Of a DNA stretch of 64,000 nt, positions 37,734 through 45,289 are shown piece by piece (position 1 is the stretch's first letter; each line of letters starts with the position of its first letter). Source of the DNA: Muribaculaceae bacterium (lineage in GTDB: Bacteria > Bacteroidota > Bacteroidia > Bacteroidales > Muribaculaceae); assembly GCA_016290325.1 (NCBI GenBank), contig JAEETL010000001.1, positions 310,001 through 374,000 of the forward strand. Direction: 5' to 3'. Made by a program: the position numbers and the translations under genes. Under the pieces are notes generated by a model. It ran no database searches. It had not been told where the DNA came from and worked only from the letters and a program-made list of their open reading frames with translations.

Positions 37734-38399
37734 TTATTTTATAAAATCGTAGTATTCAGTATCGGGATAAGTCTTGTCATTGAGGTGTATCCTCATGACT
37801 TTGAAAGTGGGCTTCTTCCACAACGCGCCCACATTGAAGGACGCATAGCAGTCGCGCCAAAAAGTGCCGCGCTCGCCCCTCAGGTCATGCACCATATAGC
37901 AGTGGACCGTGTCGTTGCCGAGCGTTTGGCCGTCGGCCACGAGCATGAAGGTGCGCGCCGTGTTGATGTATTCCACCTGGCAGTGCAGGTTGATGTATTC
38001 GCCCGTGCGCCACAGGCTGCGCAGTTTCACCTCATGCATGGGCAGGCTGTCGGGCGACGCGCCCGTTTGGCGCAGCGAGTCGCTAATGATGCTGTTGCAA
38101 GCGTAAACGTTGATGTTGCGGTGGTCGCCGGTGGCGTTGTCGGCAAAGTCATAGCGCAACAGCACGCGCTGGTTAGCCTTGACCTCATTGCTCAAGCCCA
38201 CTCTTGACTGGAGCCTTACAGCCGCCGAGTCGCCATGCCCCAAGTACTCAAAAACCGCTCCCGTAGCGTTCTGTTCCAGGAACGTCACGATGTCATAGCG
38301 GTAGTCGGTATAGGCGCGGTCGATGTCCTCATCCTTGTCGCATGAGGCCAACGTGAGCAGCGCTGCAATCAGCGATATGGCCAGGTGATGCAGTTTCAT
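37734..38399 (-). CDS. Lipoprotein, NigD-like
   Basis: A 221-aa lipoprotein. The signal peptide ends with a lipobox LTLASC (Cys20), followed by DKDED. That acidic stretch resembles the Bacteroidetes lipoprotein export signal, so it is probably displayed on the cell surface. The mature part resembles NigD-like proteins, with an N-terminal OB-type region (~40-110, [15 protein letters not shown]) and a C-terminal beta-sandwich ([20 protein letters not shown]). Function unknown. Its start overlaps the stop of the upstream lolD-like gene by four bases (ATGA), so the two are translationally coupled. Confidence 0.75.
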   Translation of the reverse strand: MKLHHLAISLIAALLTLASCDKDEDIDRAYTDYRYDIVTFLEQNATGAVFEYLGHGDSAAVRLQSRVGLSNEVKANQRVLLRYDFADNATGDHRNINVYACNSIISDSLRQTGASPDSLPMHEVKLRSLWRTGEYINLHCQVEYINTARTFMLVADGQTLGNDTVHCYMVHDLRGERGTFWRDCYASFNVGALWKKPTFKVMRIHLNDKTYPDTEYYDFIK

Positions 38400-39076
38400 A
38401 GCTTCTCGTTGCGGATGGTTTGGTCAACAATCATGCCATCACGCATGTGGAGTGTGCGGTCGGCTTGGGCGGCTAGGCCCTCGTCATGAGTTACGATGAT
38501 AAACGTTTGGCCCAGTTCCTTGCGTAGTTCAAAAAACAACTGGTGCAATTCTTGCTTGTTTTGTGAGTCAAGGCTGCCCGACGGCTCATCGGCAAGGATA
38601 ACCTTCGGACTGTTCATCAGGGCACGGGCCACTGCCACGCGTTGGCACTCGCCGCCACTCAGCTGCGAGGGCTTGTGGTGCAACCGGTCGCCCAGATGCA
38701 TGCGCTCCAGCAGCCGTTGGGCGCGCTGGTAGGCTTCAGTGCGGTTGTCTCCGCCCAGTAGGGCAGGGATAGCGACATTCTCGAGCATGGTGAACTCGGG
38801 CAGCAGCTGATGGAACTGGAACACAAAGCCGATGTTGCGGTTCCTGAAGTGGGCCAGCTCCTTGTCCTTAAGTGCCAGCACGTTCTTGCCCTCATAATAC
38901 ACCTCACCCTGCTGTGGCATGTCAAGCGTGCCGATAATCTGCAACAGGGTCGTCTTGCCTGCTCCGCTCGGACCCACAATAGACACGATTTCGCCCTGGG
39001 CGATGTCGAGGTCCACACCCCGCAGCACCTCCAGGTCGCCATACCGTTTAACGATATTTCTTGCCTCAATCATCAT
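38396..39076 (-). CDS. ABC transporter ATPase, LolD/MacB type
   Basis: ABC ATPase of ~226 aa with Walker [14 protein letters not shown]-loop [13 protein letters not shown] and signature [15 protein letters not shown]. Walker B is [12 protein letters not shown] and the H-loop FIIVTHDEG. The [16 protein letters not shown] and [12 protein letters not shown] contexts match the LolD/MacB group, which powers lipoprotein release or mechanotransmission across the envelope. No permease (LolC/E or MacB) is adjacent; instead a coupled lipoprotein gene follows. ATG 39076 (or 39073) is chosen because the -7 box sits at 39087-39094, so longer starts would precede the transcript. Name lolD is plausible but unproven. 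Confidence 0.85.
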   Translation of the reverse strand: MMIEARNIVKRYGDLEVLRGVDLDIAQGEIVSIVGPSGAGKTTLLQIIGTLDMPQQGEVYYEGKNVLALKDKELAHFRNRNIGFVFQFHQLLPEFTMLENVAIPALLGGDNRTEAYQRAQRLLERMHLGDRLHHKPSQLSGGECQRVAVARALMNSPKVILADEPSGSLDSQNKQELHQLFFELRKELGQTFIIVTHDEGLAAQADRTLHMRDGMIVDQTIRNEKL

Positions 39077-39086
39077 AATTAGCATG

Positions 39087-39094
39087 CAAAGGTA
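39087..39094 (-). promoter_or_regulatory. -7 box (TACCTTTG) for the lolD-like operon
   Basis: Exact TAnnTTTG on the minus strand, ending ten bases before ATG 39076, so the mRNA would have almost no leader. Confidence 0.65.
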
Positions 39095-39097
39095 GTG

Positions 39098-39229
39098 CAA
39101 GTCGAGGACAGAACAAAAAGAATTTATTCTTTTTTTATGTCGAGACGCCGCCTACCTTAGGCCGAAGGCCAACGGTGCATCAAGTCGAGCACAGAACAAA
39201 AAGAATTTATTCTTTTTTTATGTCGAGAC
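39098..39229. repeat. Pair of 49-base direct repeats with terminator-like hairpins
   Basis: Copies at 39098-39146 and 39181-39229 differ at one base. Each contains AAAAAGAAT-TT-ATTCTTTTT, a hairpin with A and T runs that could act as a bidirectional terminator. The 34-base spacer holds a small GGCC-rich palindrome. Confidence 0.85.
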
Positions 39230-39231
39230 AG

Positions 39232-39276
39232 GTCCTATAAGTCCTATAGGTCTTATAAGTCTTATAGGCCCTATAG
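39232..39276. repeat. Five tandem 9-base repeats (GYCYTATAR)
   Basis: Consecutive units GTCCTATAA, GTCCTATAG, GTCTTATAA, GTCTTATAG, GCCCTATAG. Confidence 0.9.
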
Positions 39277-39329
39277 GTGATCGCTGTGGAAAATTGCTGC
39301 TAACATGATTGTGTTCTGTTTTTTTGTAT

Positions 39330-39337
39330 TATCTTTG
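39330..39337 (+). promoter_or_regulatory. -7 box (TATCTTTG) for metK
   Basis: Exact consensus; start of metK is 136 bases downstream, so the leader is long. Confidence 0.65.
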
Positions 39338-39395
39338 CAGCCGATTTATTAATAACAGTGGACAAATTTGGCTGCTTGCAACCACTTGAAAAAAT

Positions 39396-39439
39396 GCTAA
39401 AACTGCGATAATCAGCGATTTTTATCGGTTCATTTTAGC
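39396..39439 (+). promoter_or_regulatory. Structured element in the metK leader
   Basis: GCTAAAA (39396-39402) pairs with TTTTAGC (39433-39439), and CGATAA (39406-39411) with TTATCG (39422-39427) inside it. It lies 33 bases before metK. It does not match a SAM riboswitch consensus that I can recall well enough to name. Confidence 0.4.
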
Positions 39440-39472
39440 GTTCATGTTCCACAATTAAACAATTTAGGTACA

Positions 39473-40738
39473 ATGAACAGTAAGAACTATCTTTTCACGT
39501 CCGAGAGTGTCTCTGAGGGGCACCCCGACAAAGTCGCTGACCAGATCAGCGATGCCATTCTTGACAAATTCCTTGCCTTTGACCCCAATTGCCATGTGGC
39601 ATGTGAAACACTCGTGACCACGGGCCAGATCATCATTTCGGGCGAGGTGACAACTAACGTTTACATCGACCTGCAGCGCACCGCGCGCGAGGTGGTCAAC
39701 CGCATTGGCTACACCAAGAGTGAGTACCAGTTTGACGGCAACTCATGCGGCATCCTCAATAGCGTTCACGAGCAGAGCGGCGACATCAAGCAGGGTGTTG
39801 ACAATGCCGAGGACAACCATGAGGATCAGGGAGCCGGTGACCAGGGCATGATGTTTGGCTATGCCTGCAACGAGACGCCCAATTACATGCCGTTGACGCT
39901 TGACCTGGCTCACGCGCTCATGCGGGAACTGGCCGACATCCGCCACAATCATCTGGAGCTCATGCCTTACTTGAGGCCCGATGCCAAGGCCCAGGTTACC
40001 GTGGAGTATGACAGCGAGACTCATCGCCCCGTTCATGTCCACACCATTGTGGTAAGCACCCAACATGATGCCGATGTCGATCAGCCGCGCATTCTCAAGG
40101 ATGTGCGAGAGATTCTTATCCCCAGGACTTTGCAGCACTATAAAGAGGACATCCGCAATCTGGTGGATGAGAAAACCGAACTGTTTGTTAATCCCACGGG
40201 CAAGTTTGTCATCGGTGGACCACACGGCGACACCGGTCTCACGGGCCGCAAAATCATTGTCGATACCTACGGCGGCCGCGGTGCCCATGGCGGTGGCGCA
40301 TTCAGCGGTAAGGATCCCAGCAAGGTGGACCGCAGCGCGGCCTACGCTTGCCGCCACATCGCTAAGAACATTGTTGCAGCAGGCATCGCCGATGAGGCGC
40401 TGGTCCAGGTGGCCTATGCCATCGGCCGAGCCGAGCCCGTCAGCTTCTACATCAACACCTATGGGACGAGCCATGTGAACATGAGCGATGTGGAGATTGC
40501 CGAAATCATCAAGAACTTGTTTGACATGCGTCCCAAGGCCATCATCGAGCGACTGAAACTGTTGCAGCCCATCTACACCGAGACGGCCGCCTATGGCCAC
40601 ATGGGCCGCAAGTATGAGCTAAAGGTCAAGAAATTTGAATCCTTATATAATGAGACCCGCGAAGTCGAGGTTGAGCTCTTCACTTGGGAAAAACTTAACA
40701 TGACCGAGACCCTCCGGGCAACCTTCGGCCTCTCGTAA
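39473..40738 (+). CDS. metK: S-adenosylmethionine synthetase
   Basis: Makes S-adenosylmethionine from methionine and ATP; cytoplasmic homotetramer. The 421-aa sequence shows [20 protein letters not shown] (~residues 15-34), the signature [17 protein letters not shown] (~121), [20 protein letters not shown] and the P-loop-like [19 protein letters not shown] (~278), and ends with the family-typical region [16 protein letters not shown]. It has its own promoter and a ~130-base structured leader. A GC hairpin (40785-40790 with 40822-40827) follows. SAM is the methyl donor for the DpnII-type methylases 0.7-4 kb downstream. Confidence 0.97.
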   Translation: MNSKNYLFTSESVSEGHPDKVADQISDAILDKFLAFDPNCHVACETLVTTGQIIISGEVTTNVYIDLQRTAREVVNRIGYTKSEYQFDGNSCGILNSVHEQSGDIKQGVDNAEDNHEDQGAGDQGMMFGYACNETPNYMPLTLDLAHALMRELADIRHNHLELMPYLRPDAKAQVTVEYDSETHRPVHVHTIVVSTQHDADVDQPRILKDVREILIPRTLQHYKEDIRNLVDEKTELFVNPTGKFVIGGPHGDTGLTGRKIIVDTYGGRGAHGGGAFSGKDPSKVDRSAAYACRHIAKNIVAAGIADEALVQVAYAIGRAEPVSFYINTYGTSHVNMSDVEIAEIIKNLFDMRPKAIIERLKLLQPIYTETAAYGHMGRKYELKVKKFESLYNETREVEVELFTWEKLNMTETLRATFGLS

Positions 40739-40783
40739 CGTTTTAGTCAGCAATTCAGCCGTCAAAAAGTGAGAACTTTTCAT

Positions 40784-40830
40784 GGGGCAGAATGGAATCA
40801 CCAATCAAGCGTGAAACCGTCCTGCCCTTT
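40784..40830 (+). terminator. Hairpin after metK
   Basis: GGGCAG (40785-40790) pairs with CTGCCC (40822-40827), with a small inner CAC/GTG helix, followed by a weak TTT. Possible terminator. Confidence 0.5.
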
Positions 40831-40954
40831 ACTTAATGCTTTATGAGATACGAAAGCATCACTGTTCTTTTAAATTGATCATTTTTGATCTTGTTTGTTA
40901 AGAATTGATCTATTTCAGTTTTTTTCGTCCAAATGCTGTTTCTTTGCATGCTAT

Positions 40955-41134
40955 ATGAAGAAGTATTGCATTGAAGTAACAGAGGTACTAAGTCGCATTG
41001 TCGAGGTAGAAGCCATAGATGCAGATGAGGCTATCACGACAATCAAGGCAATGTATCGAAATTGCAGTATTGTATTGGATACTTCGGATTATGTGTTAAC
41101 GGAATTTAGCGTAAAGGACGATAAATCACCCTAA
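40955..41134 (+). CDS. DpnD/PcfM-like small protein
   Basis: A 59-aa protein starting MKKYCIEVTEVLSRIVEVEA, with the family block DADEAITTIKAMYRNCSIV and ending LDTSDYVLTEFSVKDD. This matches the small DpnD/PcfM family: a beta strand of alternating polar and hydrophobic residues, then a helix with EAI-x-x-I-x-x-MYR, then D-x-x-D-F/Y. DpnD is encoded with the DpnI restriction cassette and PcfM on conjugative plasmids; its function is unknown. Here it lies just upstream of a DpnII/MboI-type cassette but has a separate promoter region (TTTCTTTG at ~40939, one mismatch to the -7 box). ATG 40955 is chosen because upstream residues are not conserved in style. Confidence 0.75.
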   Translation: MKKYCIEVTEVLSRIVEVEAIDADEAITTIKAMYRNCSIVLDTSDYVLTEFSVKDDKSP

Positions 41135-41161
41135 GGTTTGCAGTTTTCAAGAATTAATCGC

Positions 41162-41169
41162 TAACTTTG
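41162..41169 (+). promoter_or_regulatory. Promoter: TTTG (41137) and -7 box TAACTTTG for the restriction cassette
   Basis: TTG at 41138-41140, a 21-base spacer and an exact -7 box. Transcription would start near 41176, giving a ~265-base leader before the methylase. Confidence 0.7.
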
Positions 41170-41246
41170 CACTCGCTTGTGATTCATCGTCGTAAGCGCA
41201 ATTGACATCGTGGGAAATTAGATAGCAGTATCTAAATTCGAAGAGG

Positions 41247-41384
41247 CTTTTAACGAGAATAGTCCACCAAACTAAAGAGTTACACAGAGTCTCGGGGAAT
41301 GCGGATACGCCTATCCTGTATAGGCGTACCCCTTCCTTTTATCTCTGTGTAAGGGCATCTGTGGTGGACAGCCTTCGTTAAGAG
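41247..41384 (+). ncRNA. Large nested-stem RNA leader upstream of the DpnII-type cassette
   Basis: Five helices nest in order. P1: 41247-41256 with 41375-41384 (10 bp, one G-U). P2: GTCCACC 41262-41268 with GGTGGAC 41363-41369. P3: TTACACAGAG 41280-41289 with CTCTGTGTAA 41343-41352. P4: GGGG 41294-41297 with CCCC 41329-41332. P5: TACGCCTAT 41306-41314 with ATAGGCGTA 41320-41328, loop CCTGT. About 40 base pairs fold one 138-base segment. Could be a cis-regulatory RNA of the methylase operon or a mobile palindromic element. Confidence 0.65.
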
Positions 41385-41410
41385 ATAAAAAGCGAAGGTG
41401 GTGCGCTTTC

Positions 41411-41428
41411 TTTTTGCCACGGCAAAAA
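41411..41428 (+). promoter_or_regulatory. Hairpin just before the methylase start
   Basis: TTTTTGC (41411-41417) pairs with GCAAAAA (41422-41428), loop CACG. It ends 13 bases before the ATG at 41442, over the region a ribosome would bind. Confidence 0.55.
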
Positions 41429-41441
41429 GGACAGAACGACG

Positions 41442-42344
41442 ATGAAAACAGCAGCAAAGCCATTTCTGAAATGGGCTGGAGGCAAGGGTCAATTATTGTC
41501 ACAACTTGACCAACACCTCCCTCGTAACTTGAGTGAAGGTGAATTCACTTACATAGAGCCATTTGTGGGTGGTGGAGCTATGTTATTTTACATGCTTCAA
41601 AAATACCCTAATATCAAGCGAGCCGTCATTAATGATATTAATCTCTACTTAATTAAGGCCTATCAGGTCATTAGAGACACCCCTCAAGGCCTTATTGAGC
41701 GCCTCTTGGAATTGGAAAACCAGTATTATACTTCGTGTGGTGATGAAACCAAGAAAGCATTCTTTCTTAAAGCACGGACGATATTCAATGAGTCGGATCT
41801 TGACGATATAGACCGTACTAAATATCTGATTTTCCTTAACCGAACTTGTTTCAATGGCCTTTACCGTGTAAATGCCAAGGGGAAATTCAATGTTCCATTT
41901 GGCAGATATAAGAATCCCACAATATGTAATTCCGACATTATTTTGGCAGATAGCAAACTGCTGAATAGTGTAGAATTGGTAATAATGAATGGAGATTTTG
42001 AACACACTGTAGAACATATCGGCGATGGCTTCAATTTCTTTTATTTTGACCCTCCATATCGGCCACTAAATGCTACATCAAGTTTCAATTCTTATGCAAA
42101 GGAGGAATTTGATGATAGAGAGCAAATTAGGCTTCGTAATTATTGTGCCATGCTAAGTGAACTCCCAAATGTGAAATGGATGCTTAGTAATGCTGATTGT
42201 TCTGCCAAAAACCCAGAAGATACTTTCTTTGAAAACCTCTATAATGATTTTAGTATTAATAGGGTACAGGCCTCTCGTGCTATTAATGCAAATCCCAGTA
42301 AACGAGGAAAATTAACCGAATTACTTATTAAGAATTATGATTAA
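41442..42344 (+). CDS. DNA adenine methylase, Dam/DpnM type (GATC)
   Basis: A 300-aa alpha-class N6-adenine methylase of the Dam/M.DpnIIA family. AdoMet-binding motif I is PFLKWAGGKGQLLSQL (~residues 6-21) with EPFVGGGAMLFYML (~40). Catalytic motif IV is FYFDPPYRPLNATSSFNSY (~190). Other family blocks are KYLIFLNRTCFNGLYRVN and GKFNVPFGRYKNP. It should methylate GATC and protect the host. It is more AT-rich than the flanking metK and ruvB. It follows a long structured leader. Its last eight bases overlap the start of the nuclease gene, coupling methylase and nuclease synthesis. Confidence 0.93.
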   Translation: MKTAAKPFLKWAGGKGQLLSQLDQHLPRNLSEGEFTYIEPFVGGGAMLFYMLQKYPNIKRAVINDINLYLIKAYQVIRDTPQGLIERLLELENQYYTSCGDETKKAFFLKARTIFNESDLDDIDRTKYLIFLNRTCFNGLYRVNAKGKFNVPFGRYKNPTICNSDIILADSKLLNSVELVIMNGDFEHTVEHIGDGFNFFYFDPPYRPLNATSSFNSYAKEEFDDREQIRLRNYCAMLSELPNVKWMLSNADCSAKNPEDTFFENLYNDFSINRVQASRAINANPSKRGKLTELLIKNYD

Positions 42345-43158
42345 GGACTTTGATTCGTTTATGTCACAACTCCAAAAGACAAATCAAACGTTAGATTTCT
42401 TTTGTGATTTTGAGAAAATATCAGCCCATGTCGCTGAAGTAGAAATGAGCCTGAATACTTTAAATTATCTTATCGGCAAAGAGGATTTGGCTACAGCGGT
42501 CACGGAAATCTGGCAGCGTGATCCAAAAGCGTTTGAAGTGCTGGGAATTTTGATTGCTGTAAGGGATGAAGGAACGAAGCCTGTTGTCGATAGTCAAGGT
42601 GATGTCGTCATGCTCAAAAGTTATTTCTCTTCAGCAACAAAAGTCGTAGAATTCCTTAACGAAACAGGTTTAGCAGAAGTGTTTAATTCACGTCGTATAA
42701 GGAACCTTGTAGATTATGTTTTCGGTATAGAAACTGGGCTTGACACGAATGCCCGCAAAAATCGCAGCGGACATATCATGGAAAATACAGTGGCAAAGAT
42801 TTTCAGTGACAATTGTATACAATTCCGTCAAGAAGTATATTCCTCTGAGTTCCCAGAGTTATCTGTTCTTGGAGCCGATGAAAAACGTTTTGATTTCTTT
42901 ATTGAAACCAGTACGAAGATGTATCTCATTGAGGTTAATTTCTATAGCGGAGGCGGCTCGAAACTCAATGAGGTAGCAAGAGCTTATTCAGAGTTAGCAC
43001 CAAGAGTTAATTCTGTTGATGGCTTTGAATTTGTGTGGATAACTGACGGAATTGGCTGGAGTTCTGCACGCAATAAATTGAAAGAGGCATATAATATTAT
43101 TCCAAGTGTTTATAATCTCACAACCATCAGTGATTTTATTGAAATGATAAAAAGATAA
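42337..43158 (+). CDS. DpnII/MboI-type restriction endonuclease (GATC)
   Basis: A 273-aa type II restriction enzyme of the DpnII/MboI family that cuts unmethylated GATC. Recognisable segments are NLVDYVFGIETGLDTNARKN and RSGHIMENTVAKIFSD. The PD-(D/E)xK-like core has the acidic pair in KRFDFFIETSTK and LIEVNFYSGGGSKLNEVARA; IEVNFY with GGSKLNE is characteristic of the family, with Asn in place of the usual core Lys. EFVWITDGIGW follows. The start overlaps the methylase by eight bases. Order methylase-nuclease-methylase resembles the MboI arrangement. Confidence 0.92.
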   Translation: MIKDFDSFMSQLQKTNQTLDFFCDFEKISAHVAEVEMSLNTLNYLIGKEDLATAVTEIWQRDPKAFEVLGILIAVRDEGTKPVVDSQGDVVMLKSYFSSATKVVEFLNETGLAEVFNSRRIRNLVDYVFGIETGLDTNARKNRSGHIMENTVAKIFSDNCIQFRQEVYSSEFPELSVLGADEKRFDFFIETSTKMYLIEVNFYSGGGSKLNEVARAYSELAPRVNSVDGFEFVWITDGIGWSSARNKLKEAYNIIPSVYNLTTISDFIEMIKR

Positions 43159-43162
43159 AAGA

Positions 43163-44038
43163 GTGATAGTTCCTTATTACAAATCCCCTTCTCGCGATTT
43201 CACACTGTTGCATGGCGATTGTTTTGAGCTATTGCCGCAGTTTGATTTCAAATTTGACATGATATTTGCCGACCCGCCTTATTTTTTGTCTAATAATGGC
43301 ATCAGTTGTCAGGCTGGCAAAATAGTAAGTGTTAACAAAGGAGATTGGGACAAGGGCGGAACAACTGAACATATTAGGGCTTTTAATCATGACTGGATAA
43401 CCCTGTGCCGGGAGAAATTGAAAGATAATGGGACAATATGGATTAGTGGTACTTATCACAATATTTTTGCCGTCGCCAATAGTTTGACTGACTTAGGCTT
43501 TAAGATTCTCAATGTTATTACCTGGGCTAAGACTAATCCACCGCCTAATATATCTTGTCGTTATTTCACCTACAGCACCGAATTCATAATTTGGGCACGC
43601 AAATGGCCAAAGCGCCCCCATCAATATAACTATGAAATGATGAAACACTTGAATGGGGGAAAACAGATGACCGATGTGTGGCGCCTGCCAGCCATCGCGC
43701 CGTGGGAAAAGTCGTGCGGTAAACACCCAACACAGAAGCCACTTGCTATCTTGACCCGCATTATTTTAGCCTCCACCAATCCTGGAGCATGGGTGCTTGA
43801 CCCATTTGCAGGGTCCTCAACAACTGGTATTGCGGCCAATCTAATTTACAGGCGGTTTTTGGGTATCGAAAAAGAGGAAGTGTTTGTAGAATTGAGCCGT
43901 AATCGTCGCTTGGAATTGGAACAATCAAATAATCGTTTGGCATATCGCAACAAGATAAAGGACATTAAGCTAAGTGATTCTTTTGAAACTACAGGTCTTG
44001 TTTGTGAGAATAGAATAATGGATGAGTTGCCTTTTTGA
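43163..44038 (+). CDS. Second adenine methylase, DpnA type
   Basis: A 291-aa beta-class N6-adenine methylase: catalytic motif FADPPYFLSNNGISCQAGKI (~residue 31) comes before AdoMet motif I LDPFAGSSTTGIAA (~215), the reverse order from the first methylase. HPTQKPLAILTRII is also typical. M.DpnIIB (DpnA) relatives methylate GATC, including in single-stranded DNA, which protects incoming DNA during transformation. The likely start is GTG at 43163 (MIVPYYKSPSRDFTLLHGD), four bases after the nuclease stop; no suitable ATG precedes the first conserved block. Low GC like the rest of the cassette. Confidence 0.9.
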   Translation: MIVPYYKSPSRDFTLLHGDCFELLPQFDFKFDMIFADPPYFLSNNGISCQAGKIVSVNKGDWDKGGTTEHIRAFNHDWITLCREKLKDNGTIWISGTYHNIFAVANSLTDLGFKILNVITWAKTNPPPNISCRYFTYSTEFIIWARKWPKRPHQYNYEMMKHLNGGKQMTDVWRLPAIAPWEKSCGKHPTQKPLAILTRIILASTNPGAWVLDPFAGSSTTGIAANLIYRRFLGIEKEEVFVELSRNRRLELEQSNNRLAYRNKIKDIKLSDSFETTGLVCENRIMDELPF

Positions 44039-44150
44039 TTCGTGATTAGTTCCCAATGGCGGCTCTTGTGGGTTGTTCAAATCATCGGTGGATTCATGCT
44101 GGCTGTAGCAAAAAAATGTTTTTTTGCTTGGCGTTGTATTCGGCTTGCAG

Positions 44151-44158
44151 TATCTTTG
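44151..44158 (+). promoter_or_regulatory. Promoter: TTG (44128) and -7 box TATCTTTG for ruvB
   Basis: TTG 44128-44130, 20-base spacer, exact -7 box. It ends only eight bases before the ruvB ATG, so the transcript is essentially leaderless. Confidence 0.7.
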
Positions 44159-44166
44159 CGCTTGGT

Positions 44167-45186
44167 ATGGACGAGGAATTTGATATCAGGAGAGAGTCGT
44201 TGAAGACCGATCAGGACTTTGAGCGGGCATTGCGACCCGTGCGCTTTGAGGATTTCGCTGGTCAGGACAAGATTATCGAGAACCTGCGCGTCTTTGTCGC
44301 TGCTGCCAAACTGCGCGGCGAGTCGCTTGACCATGTGCTGTTTCATGGGCCTCCGGGTCTGGGCAAGACCACATTGAGCAACATCATCGCCAATGAGTTG
44401 GGCGTGGGATTCAAGGTCACTTCGGGCCCCGTGCTCGACAAGCCGGGTGACCTGGCTGGCCTGCTGACCTCGCTCAACGAGAACGACGTGCTCTTCATCG
44501 ACGAGATCCATCGCCTGAGTCCCATCGTCGAGGAATACCTCTACAGCGCGATGGAGGACTACCGCATCGATATCATGATCGACAAGGGGCCTGGTGCACG
44601 CTCGGTGCAACTGACCCTCGCTCCGTTTACTCTCATCGGCGCCACCACGCGCAGTGGCTTGCTCACCTCGCCGTTGCGTGCCCGTTTTGGCATCAACTGC
44701 CACTTGGAGTACTATGACCACAAGGTGCTGGAGGGCATCATTCGCCGCTCGGCACGCCTGCTGTCGGTGCCCATCGATGACAAGGCTGCTGTGGAGATTG
44801 CCCTGCGTAGCCGTGGCACACCCCGTATCGCCAACTCGTTGTTGAGGCGCGTGCGTGACTTTGCCCAGGTGAAGGGCAGCGGACGCATCGACCTCGATAT
44901 TGCCCGCTATGCGCTCGAGGCATTGAACATCGACAAATATGGTCTCGATGAAATCGACAACAAGATATTGCTGACCATCATTGACAAGTTCAATGGCGGC
45001 CCCGTGGGCTTGAACACCATCGCCACGGCGATGAACGAGGACGCGGGCACCATCGAGGAGGTGTATGAGCCTTACCTCATCAAGGAGGGCTTCATCAACC
45101 GCACACCGCGCGGCCGCGAGGCGACCATGCTAGCCTATAACCACTTGAAGCGAGAGCATCCTGGGCAAGTAGGATCAATTTTTTAG
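44167..45186 (+). CDS. ruvB: Holliday junction branch migration helicase RuvB
   Basis: AAA+ motor of the RuvAB complex that moves Holliday junctions during recombinational repair. It is 339 aa from ATG 44167, with [17 protein letters not shown], Walker [21 protein letters not shown] and Walker [13 protein letters not shown]. Sensor and arginine-finger regions are [18 protein letters not shown] and [18 protein letters not shown]. The winged helix at the C-terminus ends [19 protein letters not shown]. Upstream in-frame ATGs would place translation before the promoter and encode no family sequence. The flippase follows 103 bases later across a repeat. Confidence 0.97.
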   Translation: MDEEFDIRRESLKTDQDFERALRPVRFEDFAGQDKIIENLRVFVAAAKLRGESLDHVLFHGPPGLGKTTLSNIIANELGVGFKVTSGPVLDKPGDLAGLLTSLNENDVLFIDEIHRLSPIVEEYLYSAMEDYRIDIMIDKGPGARSVQLTLAPFTLIGATTRSGLLTSPLRARFGINCHLEYYDHKVLEGIIRRSARLLSVPIDDKAAVEIALRSRGTPRIANSLLRRVRDFAQVKGSGRIDLDIARYALEALNIDKYGLDEIDNKILLTIIDKFNGGPVGLNTIATAMNEDAGTIEEVYEPYLIKEGFINRTPRGREATMLAYNHLKREHPGQVGSIF

Positions 45187-45288
45187 TGAATAGTTTACAG
45201 TGAATAGTTTACAGTTGGCATCTGCGCCTACACTCTCAACTATTAACTGTTAACTATTAACTGTTAACTGATAACTGTTAACTGATAA
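45183..45288. repeat. Short reiterated AACTGTTAACT-type repeats
   Basis: Between ruvB and the flippase, units such as AGTGAATAGTTTACAGT (twice) are followed by their inverse-like AACTATTAACTGTTAACT units (several times). The same vocabulary follows the alpha-amylase (20844) and BspA-like (23798) stops. Confidence 0.75.
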
Positions 45289-45289
45289 T

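Noticed and set aside
39338-39472. Named SAM riboswitch in the metK leader
   Set aside because: There is a hairpin and a GCTAAAA motif, but the consensus of SAM-II or other classes is not met by eye, so only a generic structured leader is reported.
41247-41384. Retron msr-msd RNA
   Set aside because: The nested stems resemble a retron transcript, but no reverse transcriptase gene is nearby.
44056-44166. Upstream extension of ruvB
   Set aside because: An in-frame ATG exists, but the extension spans the promoter and encodes no RuvB sequence.
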